DNA of 18,775 nt, from positions 1 through 18,775 of the forward strand of contig CAZVIN010000089.1 of the NCBI GenBank assembly GCA_964627255.1. The letters run 5' to 3'. The position numbers were made by a program, and so were the translations under genes. Below the pieces are notes generated by a model. The model ran no database searches, was not told the DNA's origin, and saw only the letters and a list, made by a program, of their open reading frames with translations. This stretch comes from CALLJL01 sp964627255 (lineage in GTDB: Bacteria > Acidobacteriota > Aminicenantia > Aminicenantales > CALLJL01). This document shows, one piece after another, positions 1-6,112 of this stretch (within the stretch, counting starts at the first letter, position 1; each line of letters begins with the position of its first letter).

Positions 1-16
1 AGCCGCTTGAATAAAT

Positions 17-1057
17 TTAAACCGTTATCTCAATCGTTTCAACCTGATTGAGATCCATCGTTCCCAAACCAAGCCGTTTGGCATATTCTAACTGCCATTT
101 TACTCTTCTTTCTTTTTGGAAAGTCTCATCATATTTTTGCATGAGATCAGCGCAATAAGAATCCACGGCGACCATATCACCAGATAGAATCAACCTATTC
201 ACACCCTCTTTGACTTCAGATTTGCTGGGTCTATAGGTTGGTCCGCTTTTGATAAGCAGACTCCGAGCGTCAACAATAGTCAGCTCCGGACGGACAGCGT
301 CGGCGAATTCTACGAGGGATTGGTCGAAAAATTCCCAGCCCGCCTCGTCTTTTCCGGATAATTTCGAATGCGCCAGCATTCGGAAGGCGTCATAGGTGCA
401 GCCAAAATTGTTTTTCAAAGAGCAGGTGAAGTCCGCCGCATGGTGACGCTTGACAACAGGCAGGTTAATCACAAAATCAGATTCCTGAACGATTTTGTTA
501 GTGAGGAGAGAAGGATTCCTCTGCCAATCAGGATTGGAAACTCGAACAAAATAAGAACCAAGAGTGGGGTCAATGGAGAGAGCTCGAATCCCCTGCTCTT
601 TAGCCAGGTGAAAAAATCCAAGTTTTGAGAAAATCCTGGTCGCAGTGAGCCCGGCATAGGAGGATGAATCGAGAAGCGTGATTCGGCCGTTGGAAAGTGC
701 TTTGATTTTCAAAATGAGTTCTCGGAGGAAAACGGGGTCAGTTGTGACCGGATAGGATTCAGACGCGGTTGCGTTCGGCTTAAGCACAATACTTTTTTTG
801 TCTTTTAGGGCTGTCTCGAAACCCAGCAGAGCATTGATTCCAGCTTCGAGCATTTTCTTGATGTCCCGGCCTTCAACAATTATCAGCAGAGGCTTCCCTT
901 CCTTAAAAAAGAATTTCTCCGGAGAGCGGCGAGGATGGCTTTTTATCCAGGAAAAGGAGAGGTCAAAGCCGGTTTTGGAAGTGAACAAAAGAGGCAGGCC
1001 CCACAGACTCCTTAGGAAATGGCGGCGATTGAATTGTTGATTATTTACCCTATTCAT
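17..1057 (-). CDS. DUF362 domain protein with Tat-like signal
   Basis: Probable exported DUF362-family protein of 346 residues; its substrate is unknown. The start is placed at the ATG at 1057, giving an N-terminus with an RRHFLR twin-arginine-like motif at residues 11-16 followed by a short hydrophobic stretch. An upstream in-frame start at 1141 would lie inside the preceding gene and add a Ser/Cys-rich tail that fits no signal. Typical DUF362 blocks are visible: VLKPN (about 91-95), DFVINLPVVKRHH (194-206), SLKNNFGC (213-220) and VAVDSYCADLM (296-306). I see no CxxC ferredoxin-type cluster motif, which some DUF362 proteins carry. The start overlaps the stop of the upstream gene by 8 bases, which implies translational coupling in a three-gene operon. 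Family assignment is firm; reaction and localisation are inferred. Confidence 0.85.
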   Translation of the reverse strand: MNRVNNQQFNRRHFLRSLWGLPLLFTSKTGFDLSFSWIKSHPRRSPEKFFFKEGKPLLIIVEGRDIKKMLEAGINALLGFETALKDKKSIVLKPNATASESYPVTTDPVFLRELILKIKALSNGRITLLDSSSYAGLTATRIFSKLGFFHLAKEQGIRALSIDPTLGSYFVRVSNPDWQRNPSLLTNKIVQESDFVINLPVVKRHHAADFTCSLKNNFGCTYDAFRMLAHSKLSGKDEAGWEFFDQSLVEFADAVRPELTIVDARSLLIKSGPTYRPSKSEVKEGVNRLILSGDMVAVDSYCADLMQKYDETFQKERRVKWQLEYAKRLGLGTMDLNQVETIEITV

Positions 1058-1547
1058 TTTTTCTCTGAGACTTTGAGACGATTGCCGTGGCGAGAGGAAG
1101 CAGAGTCCCGGCCATGAGGAGCAGGATGAGCTGCATGTCAAGGAGCCTTAAATCCTGAGACAAGATGGTTACATACCTGGACGCCTCGGCCAGGAGGCCG
1201 GCCAGTGCGCCGCACAAAAACCCAGCTGTTCCTCTTAAGAAAGAACCGTGGGTAAAGCCGCAGATGAATCCAAGAGAGGCGCCAGCCATTATCCACGCGC
1301 CCAAGCCCAGTTCAAGGAAAATCCCAAAAAATAGAAGGCCCGCCATCCAGCCAGCCGCGCAGGCTAAGGCATAGAGGAAAGTCAAAAAGCCTTGGCGGTC
1401 AATAATTCCTGGAACCAAGCCAATAAAGAAAGCGGCAATAATTTCTTCCACCGGACTCCTAATAATCAGCAGAACTAAGTAGGAGAAAAGCCCGGTCATG
1501 GCGCCGAGGCTGATTTTCTGAAAAAAGTGTTTAGGGTATTTTCCCAT
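1050..1547 (-). CDS. small hydrophobic membrane protein, unknown function
   Basis: A 165-residue protein that I do not recognise. It is rich in Ala, Gly, Leu and Ile. About four or five hydrophobic segments can be drawn: residues 15-30, 33-50, 55-78, 80-118 (Gly/Ala-rich, possibly two passes) and 135-158. The tail SKSQRKNE is basic and polar. It begins 6 bases downstream of the CPBP-family gene and overlaps the DUF362 gene by 8 bases, so it is almost certainly the middle gene of one transcript. The pairing of a membrane protease-like protein, this protein and a twin-arginine DUF362 protein suggests a shared envelope role, but nothing in the sequence states what. Existence as a real gene is well supported by the tight spacing. 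Confidence 0.75.
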   Translation of the reverse strand: MGKYPKHFFQKISLGAMTGLFSYLVLLIIRSPVEEIIAAFFIGLVPGIIDRQGFLTFLYALACAAGWMAGLLFFGIFLELGLGAWIMAGASLGFICGFTHGSFLRGTAGFLCGALAGLLAEASRYVTILSQDLRLLDMQLILLLMAGTLLPLATAIVSKSQRKNE

Positions 1548-1553
1548 CCTTTT

Positions 1554-2252
1554 TTAAAACCCTAAGCCGGCCAAGAACATCACTGAATTCCCGATGTTGT
1601 GAATAATAATAGGCGGCAGAAGGCTTTTAGTTTTTTGATATATCCCCCCCAGGAGAAGCCCATAAAATAACGCTCCGAGCATAAAAACAAGTACTTTCTC
1701 CAGAGGGAAACCAAAGAGCAATTTGTAGAGCTGGACCAGAGCAAACAAAATGGCCACTATAACAACTCCCACCGATAATCCCACCAGTCGAGAAGGATAG
1801 CGCTTCATAAGCCAGGTAGTGAGTAATCCCCGAAAAAACAATTCTTCGCTTGTCCCCACCAGGAACAACTGAGAAAAAAGCATTATCAGTGTTTCCGTTT
1901 TATGGAGCTGAACCGCCAGCTGGCTAAAATGCCAGCCGCTGATGTTCCCTCCATAAGAAAACAGCGAAAACGGAATCCCCACGCTAATTCCCAGGATAAG
2001 CCCAAACACAAGGTTTTTCGCCCAATTCTTGAAATTCACCCCCCAATTGGCTAACCCTCCTCCAGGCAACAAGGCTAAAAGGAGAAGAATTATGAGGGCA
2101 AGGAAAAAATGGCTCATGGCTATCCTCTGACTCGGGGACATTATCCCCTGCATAGCCTTATCGAGCAAAACCAAACTCCAAAAAAATGCGGAGGCCAAGA
2201 CAGCCGCACACAATATGACCATAAAGTTAAAAAAACTGACCTTCTGGCTCAT
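1554..2252 (-). CDS. CPBP-family intramembrane metalloprotease homologue
   Basis: A 232-residue polytopic membrane protein of the CPBP (CAAX protease, Abi/Rce1-like) family. The diagnostic EExxxR motif is EELFFR at residues 136-141, and the second conserved motif HxxxN is HNIGN at 218-222. The intermediate FxxxH motif is FALVQ at 170-174, so a usual metal-site histidine is glutamine here, which may lower or abolish protease activity. Hydrophobic segments are visible around 10-30, 48-63, 80-97, 122-134, 155-175, 188-205 and 222-232. The gene starts with ATG preceded by GGGGTG a few bases upstream. It is the first gene of an operon with the small membrane protein (6-base gap) and the DUF362 protein. 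Such proteins process prenylated or other membrane substrates or protect against peptides; which applies here is unknown. Confidence 0.85.
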   Translation of the reverse strand: MSQKVSFFNFMVILCAAVLASAFFWSLVLLDKAMQGIMSPSQRIAMSHFFLALIILLLLALLPGGGLANWGVNFKNWAKNLVFGLILGISVGIPFSLFSYGGNISGWHFSQLAVQLHKTETLIMLFSQLFLVGTSEELFFRGLLTTWLMKRYPSRLVGLSVGVVIVAILFALVQLYKLLFGFPLEKVLVFMLGALFYGLLLGGIYQKTKSLLPPIIIHNIGNSVMFLAGLGF

Positions 2253-2429
2253 TTTTCACCCCAAAAAAGCCTTTCCATAAAAATATACGATAAAGAAAAG
2301 AATAAAGTTCATTCGCTGGGTCGTCTTTATCATCCCTAAGATTCTTCTTAGTTTTTAATGTTTAGTTTTTTGCTGCGCTGCTGGAATGATCGCTTAAAGA
2401 CTAATTACGCCCGCCCCCAACATTAGAAG
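2253..2429. other. intergenic stretch upstream of the CPBP operon
   Basis: AT-rich leader region of the minus-strand operon, with no gene. A small perfect hairpin, CTAAGA-TTCT-TCTTAG, lies at 2336-2351 and is followed on the plus strand by five T. It has low GC and no plus-strand gene ends before it, so it is a doubtful terminator. I could not pick a convincing promoter. Confidence 0.4.
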
Positions 2430-2552
2430 TCATAAATCGGGGCCTCTGCCGTTGAACGGGATGATGTTCGCCAGGGCGTTCAAGACTATCGTGGCGACCA
2501 CGCCGAGAACGACAGCCCATTTTCTGACCTTGTCCTTATCCACTGTTGACAT
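2430..2552 (-). pseudogene. TspO/MBR-like tryptophan-rich sensory protein, N-terminal stub
   Basis: A 40-codon open frame that matches the start of TspO/MBR-type tryptophan-rich sensory proteins as I know them: DKDKVRKWAVVLGV followed by NALANIIPFNG (about residues 25-35). The family continues for another 100 residues or more with several membrane helices, but here a TGA follows directly after FNGRGPDL and I find no continuation in the other frames. Either the ATG at 2552 or the GTG at 2543 could be the start; the GTG has AGGATG at good spacing and gives the usual DKDKVR N-terminus. It lies downstream of the methyltransferase on the same strand. I call it a truncated remnant; a genuine one-helix micropeptide is possible but less likely. 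Confidence 0.55.
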
Positions 2553-2743
2553 CCTTTAATTTATTGATGCCTCCGTTGCGATTGGTGATTGCAGATGGCC
2601 AAAATCGGCAATCATTCTCTGGGCTAGGTTCCTGGAAAAGGTCGCTCCTTTGAGCCTTCTGATCGTATCATAATCAATCTCTTCTCTTTGTCGCCTGGGA
2701 TGATGAAGTCCAAGGGCTCGCCCGTGGAAAAGCGGGGATATAA
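2553..2743. other. spacer with degraded coding-like sequence
   Basis: Between the methyltransferase stop and the TspO-like stub the minus strand stays open in two frames. One reads GEPLDFIIPGDKEKR just after the methyltransferase stop; the other contains EEIDYDTIRRLKGATFSRNL and ends near 2563. Both look protein-like but neither has a start with a ribosome binding site. It may be debris of a lost gene. Confidence 0.25.
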
Positions 2744-3538
2744 TCAGATTTTCTTTCCATAGAGAACCAGGTGCCTGGACATTCCTTGAACCGAAGACTC
2801 CTGGCTCAAGCGCAGCACCATGGTAGTCACCTGACGGAAGAATGCTTCATCCCACCTGCTGGACTCACGAATGTCTGGCGGGACACGCAGCAGGTCCATC
2901 CAACCACAAACAGCGTATATAGCGAGAACACTGATACCCTGGGCGGCAAACAACTCCCTGGCCTCTTCTGGGCTGACAGCCCTGTACCTTTCCGCCCCGT
3001 CATAGACGTAATTCAGGCGTGATTTGACCAGCGCCAGAGCAGCTGCGGGGTCTTTCGGGAATAGGTCAAGGGCTCCCCGACAGCGGTTGACCAGAAATAG
3101 CGAGATTGTCCCTCCTTTCTTAGTTACCCGGATAATCTCTCTGGCTGCTTCCAGCATCCCATTCCAACAAAGAGTGAAATCAAAACTCTCGTCAGCAAAA
3201 TGAAGCTTACAAATATCACATTCCGAAATCTCCACCCGCTCCAGGAGTCCTTCGCGGAGCAATTTCTGTTTGGCCACCGCCAGCATACCGGGAGAGATGT
3301 CGCATAGAGTAACGGGGTATCCCAGCTTAGCCAAAGGCAGGGTGATCCTCCCCGTACCGCCAGCGGCATCCAGTATCCTGACCCTTCTGCTTTTGGGGAG
3401 ATGCCTTTTTAGCAACTCCCAGTCCACATAGTGTTCTACAGCACCGCTAAACTTCTGGTAATAGGCATCGTATCTCTGGGCTCGTTCTTCCCACTCCGCC
3501 CTTATGGCTGCAATATCCCTCGATTTATCTTTTGACAC
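2744..3538 (-). CDS. class I SAM-dependent methyltransferase
   Basis: A 264-residue soluble methyltransferase with a Rossmann-type SAM-binding domain. Motif I is ILDAAGGTGR at residues 55-64. The acidic residue that usually contacts the ribose follows at D80 in VTLCDISPGML, and a later motif is FDFTLCW (119-125) leading to IIRVTKKGG (135-143). The C-terminal third (RWDEAFF, MSRHLVLYGKK) resembles small-molecule methyltransferases of unknown substrate. The start is a GTG with GAGGAA about 6 bases upstream. The segment between CWNGM and EAAREII looks a few residues short for this fold, which I cannot verify without an alignment. A Nudix remnant lies 24 bases upstream on the same strand, suggesting a former operon. 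The substrate is not deducible. Confidence 0.85.
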   Translation of the reverse strand: MSKDKSRDIAAIRAEWEERAQRYDAYYQKFSGAVEHYVDWELLKRHLPKSRRVRILDAAGGTGRITLPLAKLGYPVTLCDISPGMLAVAKQKLLREGLLERVEISECDICKLHFADESFDFTLCWNGMLEAAREIIRVTKKGGTISLFLVNRCRGALDLFPKDPAAALALVKSRLNYVYDGAERYRAVSPEEARELFAAQGISVLAIYAVCGWMDLLRVPPDIRESSRWDEAFFRQVTTMVLRLSQESSVQGMSRHLVLYGKKI

Positions 3539-3562
3539 CTCTGTTCCTCGTGAGTAGCCAAT

Positions 3563-3880
3563 TTACTTAAACCCATCCCTTTCCAGCCATAGACACCGCG
3601 TCAAGGGAAACCCAGCGGGCAGGTCATCCCAAAACTGCCCATGCAGGACTTGGGGATAAACTATTAACCCCGGTAACTCCTGGCGGGAGAAGAAGCAAGC
3701 GTCCACTAAAAAGCTCTCGTCCCTGTTAGCCAGAGTGATCTCCCCGCGGCAAGACGCACAAAGGATGAAGAACTTGCAGAAGTGGTAATCTGGCCGGGCG
3801 CAATCAAAGATACTCTCCTCGCCTCGCAGGCTACCACCGGCGGGTACCCAGAATTCGTAGCGTCCTGCTTCATTGTGGGT
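3563..3880 (-). pseudogene. Nudix hydrolase remnant
   Basis: An open frame with no start codon that translates to a recognisable Nudix-like protein: YEFWVPAGGSLRGEES, then directly PDYHFCKFFILC, then FFSRQELPGLIVYPQVLHGQFW and a TAA stop at 3563-3565. In family members the GG...GEE block opens the Nudix box (GX5EX7REUXEEXGU). Here the REUXEEXGU half is missing: the sequence goes from FDCAR straight to PDYHF, which implies an in-frame internal loss of some 25-30 residues. The N-terminal half is also gone, and a TAA closes the frame at 3881-3883, just before the left end of the IS110-type element. The fragment ends 24 bases upstream of the methyltransferase. Without the Nudix box it cannot be an active pyrophosphohydrolase. 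Confidence 0.7.
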
Positions 3881-3892
3881 TTATAAGATAAC

Positions 3893-3908
3893 ATGATGAT
3901 GTGATGCA
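3893..3908 (+). repeat. left inverted repeat of the IS110-type element
   Basis: ATGATGATGTGATGCA, a perfect 16-bp inverted match to 4769-4784. It lies 10 bases outside the end of the Nudix remnant frame. Confidence 0.75.
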
Positions 3909-3969
3909 CCTTCTCCGGAAGTTGTGATAGACCTCCGGTTGGAAAACTTACTTTTAAGGATGTGCACGA

Positions 3970-4563
3970 ATGAATTATATGGGGATTGACCATCATCGTC
4001 AATACTCGCACATCACCTGGCTGGATGAGAACGGCGAGGTGGTGCGTCAGCTGGCATTTTATATAGGGAAGCAGACAGCGGTGAAGAACCGGCTGCGGGC
4101 GCTTCTCAAGACCTATCGTCATGTGGAGGAGCGGATTAGCGAGACAAACGCTTTAGTCGATGAGTTGGACGAGAAGATACCCTCAGCCCGGCTGCTCCAG
4201 ACTGTTCCTGGGTTTGGGAAGTTTTTGGCGGTGTTGGTGGCGGTGGAGATGGGGGGCGTCGAACGGTTTGAGGAAGTGGGGAAGTTCCATGCTTACGCTG
4301 GGGTTATCTACTCGACTTACAGCTCAGGGGAGAGGAGCTTCGACGGCAAGATCATCAAGGTGGGGAATTGTTGGCTGCGCTGGGCAGCGGTGGAGGCGGT
4401 GTGGCCTGCTCTGCGAGCGGACTTTGACCTCCGGTGTTATTACGAGAGGATGAAGACGAAGAAGGGATCGAACTCAGCGAAAGTGGCGACAGCCCGGCGG
4501 TTGCTGACCATCATCTATCGGATGCTCAAAGAGAATCGTTCCTATATTCCGCATAAGAGATGA
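3970..4563 (+). pseudogene. IS110-family transposase with internal deletions
   Basis: A 197-residue frame; full IS110-family transposases are roughly 320-400. The N-terminus MGIDHHRQYSHITWLDENGE is the start of the RuvC-like DEDD domain and keeps its first Asp. After EVVRQ the sequence jumps to LAFYIGKQTAVKNRLRALL and then to KTYRHVEERISE, blocks that lie far apart in family members, so the other DEDD acidic residues are missing. The C-terminal Tnp domain is well kept: LLQTVPGFGKFLAVLVAVEM (75-94), AYAGVIYSTYSSGERS (108-123, containing the serine that acts as nucleophile in this family) and WLRWAAVEAVWPALR. The usual Pro before STYSSG is Tyr. The frame is open throughout, so both losses are in frame. 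Probably inactive as a transposase. Confidence 0.75.
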
Positions 4564-4768
4564 TCAATAAAACGAATCGGCTGCCTTCGGAATTTCTTAA
4601 CGGGCCGATGAGGTCGCGTCCGGTATAAGATTAAGGAGCCGAGACCTGATGTTAGCAGGTGTGCAGACATAACCTTCGGGTTAAAAGAACGGATAGAAGG
4701 ATGGTCCACCAGACCGAGGGCTAAAGAGAGAAAGACAGGAAAAGAAAGGAGGCGCTAAAGAAAGTACT
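4564..4768 (+). ncRNA. candidate IS110-type bridge RNA region
   Basis: Non-coding 3' segment of the element. Several short hairpins follow one another: ATCGGC/GCCGAT at 4576-4581 and 4604-4609 (22-nt loop), ACCTG/CAGGT at 4644-4648 and 4656-4660 (7-nt loop), AACC-TTCG-GGTT at 4671-4682 (a UUCG tetraloop), and GGTC/GACC at 4703-4706 and 4712-4715. IS110-family elements are known to express a structured bridge RNA from a non-coding end, downstream of the recombinase in the IS1111 group. The position and hairpins fit; expression and guide loops are inferred. Confidence 0.45.
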
Positions 4769-4784
4769 TGCATCACATCATCAT
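4769..4784 (-). repeat. right inverted repeat of the IS110-type element
   Basis: TGCATCACATCATCAT, the perfect inverted partner of 3893-3908. Pairing stops abruptly on the outer side. Confidence 0.75.
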
Positions 4785-5016
4785 AGAAGAAGAATTTCGT
4801 TTTTGGCTCTGCCGGTCCACAGATCTTCTTTGTGACAATTTGCCCTTCCTATGGTCCTCAGGGGGTATAAATCGGGGCGTCATCGGATGTCAAATTGAGT
4901 TAAAACCAGCGGAAAGGGGACAGGAAGCCGCGGCCAAGCTAAAAAGCGCCGGAAATCAGCCGGACCTGTCTTGCCGGGTCAAGAGAAGAACATGAATAAT
5001 ATTCAGATGGAGTCTC
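4785..5016. other. spacer between two mobile-element remnants
   Basis: About 230 bp with no credible gene. The minus strand carries ATG-led MTPRFIPPEDHRKGK near 4880, which is reminiscent of the N-terminus of some Nudix proteins and could be the other side of the interrupted gene, but the frame soon degenerates and I cannot support it. Confidence 0.25.
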
Positions 5017-5277
5017 GTGGGAAGTGACCCGGGCGATGATCTCCAGGTAACCCATCCGATCCACATCTTTGGCCTTTTTGCCATACGGGCAGCAGACTTT
5101 CGCTTGCATTTCATTGAGGGAGAGGCGCTCCAGGGACAAAAGAGGCCGGGTCATGTATTTGACCACCAGCTCGGCCTATTTCCTGGTCTTAGCTCTTACC
5201 CGGCTGTGGACCGACAACGCGGTGTGACGCCAGGAGAGATTGCGCGCGGCCCATTCGGGACTAAACAGACTCTTTTT
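5017..5277 (-). pseudogene. IS91-family (IS801-like) transposase remnant
   Basis: The minus strand encodes an internal piece of an IS91/IS801-type Y2 transposase: LSWRHTALSVHSRVRAKTRK, a TAG stop at 5176-5178, then in the same frame AELVVKYMTRPLLSLERLSL and MGYLEIIARVTSH. These match the SWRHxGFSVHxxVR, KYMxRPxxSLERL and YLEFIARVTSHIP blocks of the family. The sequence after ARVTSH loses similarity, and no HUH or catalytic tyrosine region is present. It is a broken internal fragment of about 85 codons, interrupted by a nonsense codon, and evidence of an earlier insertion next to the IS110-type element. Confidence 0.75.
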
Positions 5278-5469
5278 TACACCAGAGCGATTATGGCGGT
5301 TTGGTTTTGCTCCGCAGTCTCCTATATTTTCTTGATATTGCCCCCGAGTCTATAGACAAAATTGCTTAAATCATTCTGAGTGAATAAATTTTCGAGGTCA
5401 GAAGATGAGTTCTAAAGTCGGCAGAGAGAGGTGCGAAAGGGAAGAGAGCGAGGCACCCTTCTAAACGTC
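5278..5469. other. intergenic region before the toxin-antitoxin promoter
   Basis: About 190 bp of non-coding sequence upstream of the toxin-antitoxin promoter. No further IS91-like blocks could be read in any frame, so the left part of that element is lost. Confidence 0.35.
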
Positions 5470-5498
5470 TTGTCGTTATAGTGATATAGCGTTATAAT
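5470..5498 (+). promoter_or_regulatory. sigma70-like promoter and repeat operator of the toxin-antitoxin pair
   Basis: TTGTCG at 5470-5475, 17-bp spacer, TATAAT at 5493-5498, about 18 bases before the antitoxin start. The heptamer CGTTATA occurs at 5474-5480 and again at 5490-5496, overlapping both promoter boxes. Ribbon-helix-helix antitoxins bind short repeats in their own promoter, so this pair is the likely autoregulatory operator (inference). Confidence 0.7.
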
Positions 5499-5516
5499 GC
5501 TGTATGGAGGATGTTT

Positions 5517-5756
5517 GTGAATAAAGCTAATAAAAATAAAAGGGTGACCGTCTATCTGAAGCCTAAGTACTATCGGGCGCTCCGGCTCAAAGCGGCCGAG
5601 ACGGAAGAGTCTGTTTCCGGCCTGATAAATGCAGCCGTCCAACAGGCGCTTCTTGAGGACGCCGTCGACCTCGAGGCCTTCGAAAATCGGGCCAAGGAGC
5701 CGCTTCTCCCCTTTGAAGATGTATTGAAGACTCTCAAGCGCGATGGGAAAATATGA
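5517..5756 (+). CDS. ribbon-helix-helix antitoxin (CopG/RelB-like)
   Basis: A 79-residue antitoxin. The N-terminal KRVTVYLKPKYYRALRLKAA followed by SVSGLINAAVQQAL is a ribbon-helix-helix DNA-binding domain: a short beta strand (RVTVYL) and two helices. The acidic C-terminal tail, DAVDLEAFENRAKEPLLPFEDVLKTLKRDG, is the type that wraps the toxin. I chose the GTG at 5517 because GGAGG at 5506-5510 lies 6 bases upstream; the ATG at 5511 directly abuts that GGAGG and is too close. The gene overlaps the toxin by 14 bases, giving translational coupling. It should neutralise the RelE-like protein and repress its own promoter, as is usual for the family. Confidence 0.9.
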   Translation: MNKANKNKRVTVYLKPKYYRALRLKAAETEESVSGLINAAVQQALLEDAVDLEAFENRAKEPLLPFEDVLKTLKRDGKI

Positions 5757-6003
5757 AATTCTGATCAGGAAATCGGCCGCCGAGGAGCTGAGAAGGATCC
5801 CGAAAAAGGACCTTCGCCGGATTGTCAAGCGGATCAGGTTGCTTGCTGAGGAGCCAAGGCCTTCGGGCAGCGAGAAGCTTTCGGTGCAAGAACGATACAG
5901 AATTCGGCAGGGAGATTATCGCGTTGTATATTCGGTCAGTGACTCCACTAAGACCGTTGAGATTTTCAAGATTGGCCACCGGAGCGAAATCTACAAAAAA
6001 TAG
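5743..6003 (+). CDS. RelE/ParE-family toxin
   Basis: An 86-residue toxin of the RelE/ParE superfamily: MGKYEILIRKSAAEELRRIP opens the fold, then KRIRLLAEEPRPSGSEKL, RYRIRQGDYRVVYSV (residues about 51-65) and VEIFKIGHRSEIYK at the end. The RIRxGDYRVVY and IGHRxxIY blocks are the hallmark of RelE-type ribosome-dependent mRNA interferases, and the C-terminal basic/aromatic residues that cut mRNA in RelE are present, so it looks intact. It begins inside the antitoxin gene (14-base overlap) with no strong ribosome site of its own. The pair is the only fully intact accessory module in this decayed zone, which fits selection for retention. Confidence 0.92.
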   Translation: MGKYEILIRKSAAEELRRIPKKDLRRIVKRIRLLAEEPRPSGSEKLSVQERYRIRQGDYRVVYSVSDSTKTVEIFKIGHRSEIYKK

Positions 6004-6062
6004 CGTAATATGGCGCAATTTGGGAAAGCCGTTGGAGGTGAGGCGGGCGCCAAAAATTAATA

Positions 6063-6112
6063 TTGACTTTAATAGCAATCGAGCTTAAATTAGGCGCAGA
6101 GGCGCTAAATTA
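6063..6112 (+). promoter_or_regulatory. promoter and partial palindrome before the TPR gene
   Basis: TTGACT at 6063-6068, 17-bp spacer, TAAATT at 6086-6091. The expected transcription start near 6098 falls in TTAGGCGCAGAGGCGCTAAA, an imperfect palindrome that could be an operator. AGAGG at 6098-6102 is the only ribosome-site candidate before the TTG start at 6113, so the leader would be very short. Confidence 0.55.

Larger units (their letters stand above)
3893..4784 (+). mobile_element. IS110/IS1111-type insertion sequence, internally deleted
   Basis: About 890 bp bounded by a perfect 16-bp inverted repeat, ATGATGATGTGATGCA at 3893-3908 and its reverse complement at 4769-4784. Inside are a plus-strand transposase of the IS116/IS110/IS902 type and some 200 bp of hairpin-rich 3' non-coding DNA. 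Inverted repeats near the ends plus a long 3' non-coding segment are features of the IS1111 subgroup. The repeats may be subterminal, so the true ends could lie a few bases outside. No target duplication was recognised. The left end abuts a Nudix gene remnant. The transposase deletions described separately make it probably non-autonomous. Confidence 0.7.

Noticed and set aside
1058..1141. Longer N-terminus of the DUF362 protein
   Set aside because: It would lie wholly inside the upstream gene and place a Ser/Cys-rich tail before the twin-arginine motif.
2336..2356. Palindrome followed by five T as a rho-independent terminator
   Set aside because: The stem is short and AT-rich, and no plus-strand gene ends upstream of it.
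3706..4122. 138-codon open frame on the minus strand
   Set aside because: It runs antisense through the transposase start and across the Nudix remnant in the wrong frame; the Nudix-like frame is clearly the coding one.
4160..4453. 97-codon plus-strand open frame inside the transposase
   Set aside because: A shadow of the conserved Tnp domain; Trp/Arg/Cys-rich composition without family features.
5017..5355. 112-codon plus-strand open frame
   Set aside because: Antisense to the IS91-like transposase remnant, whose minus-strand frame matches family blocks.
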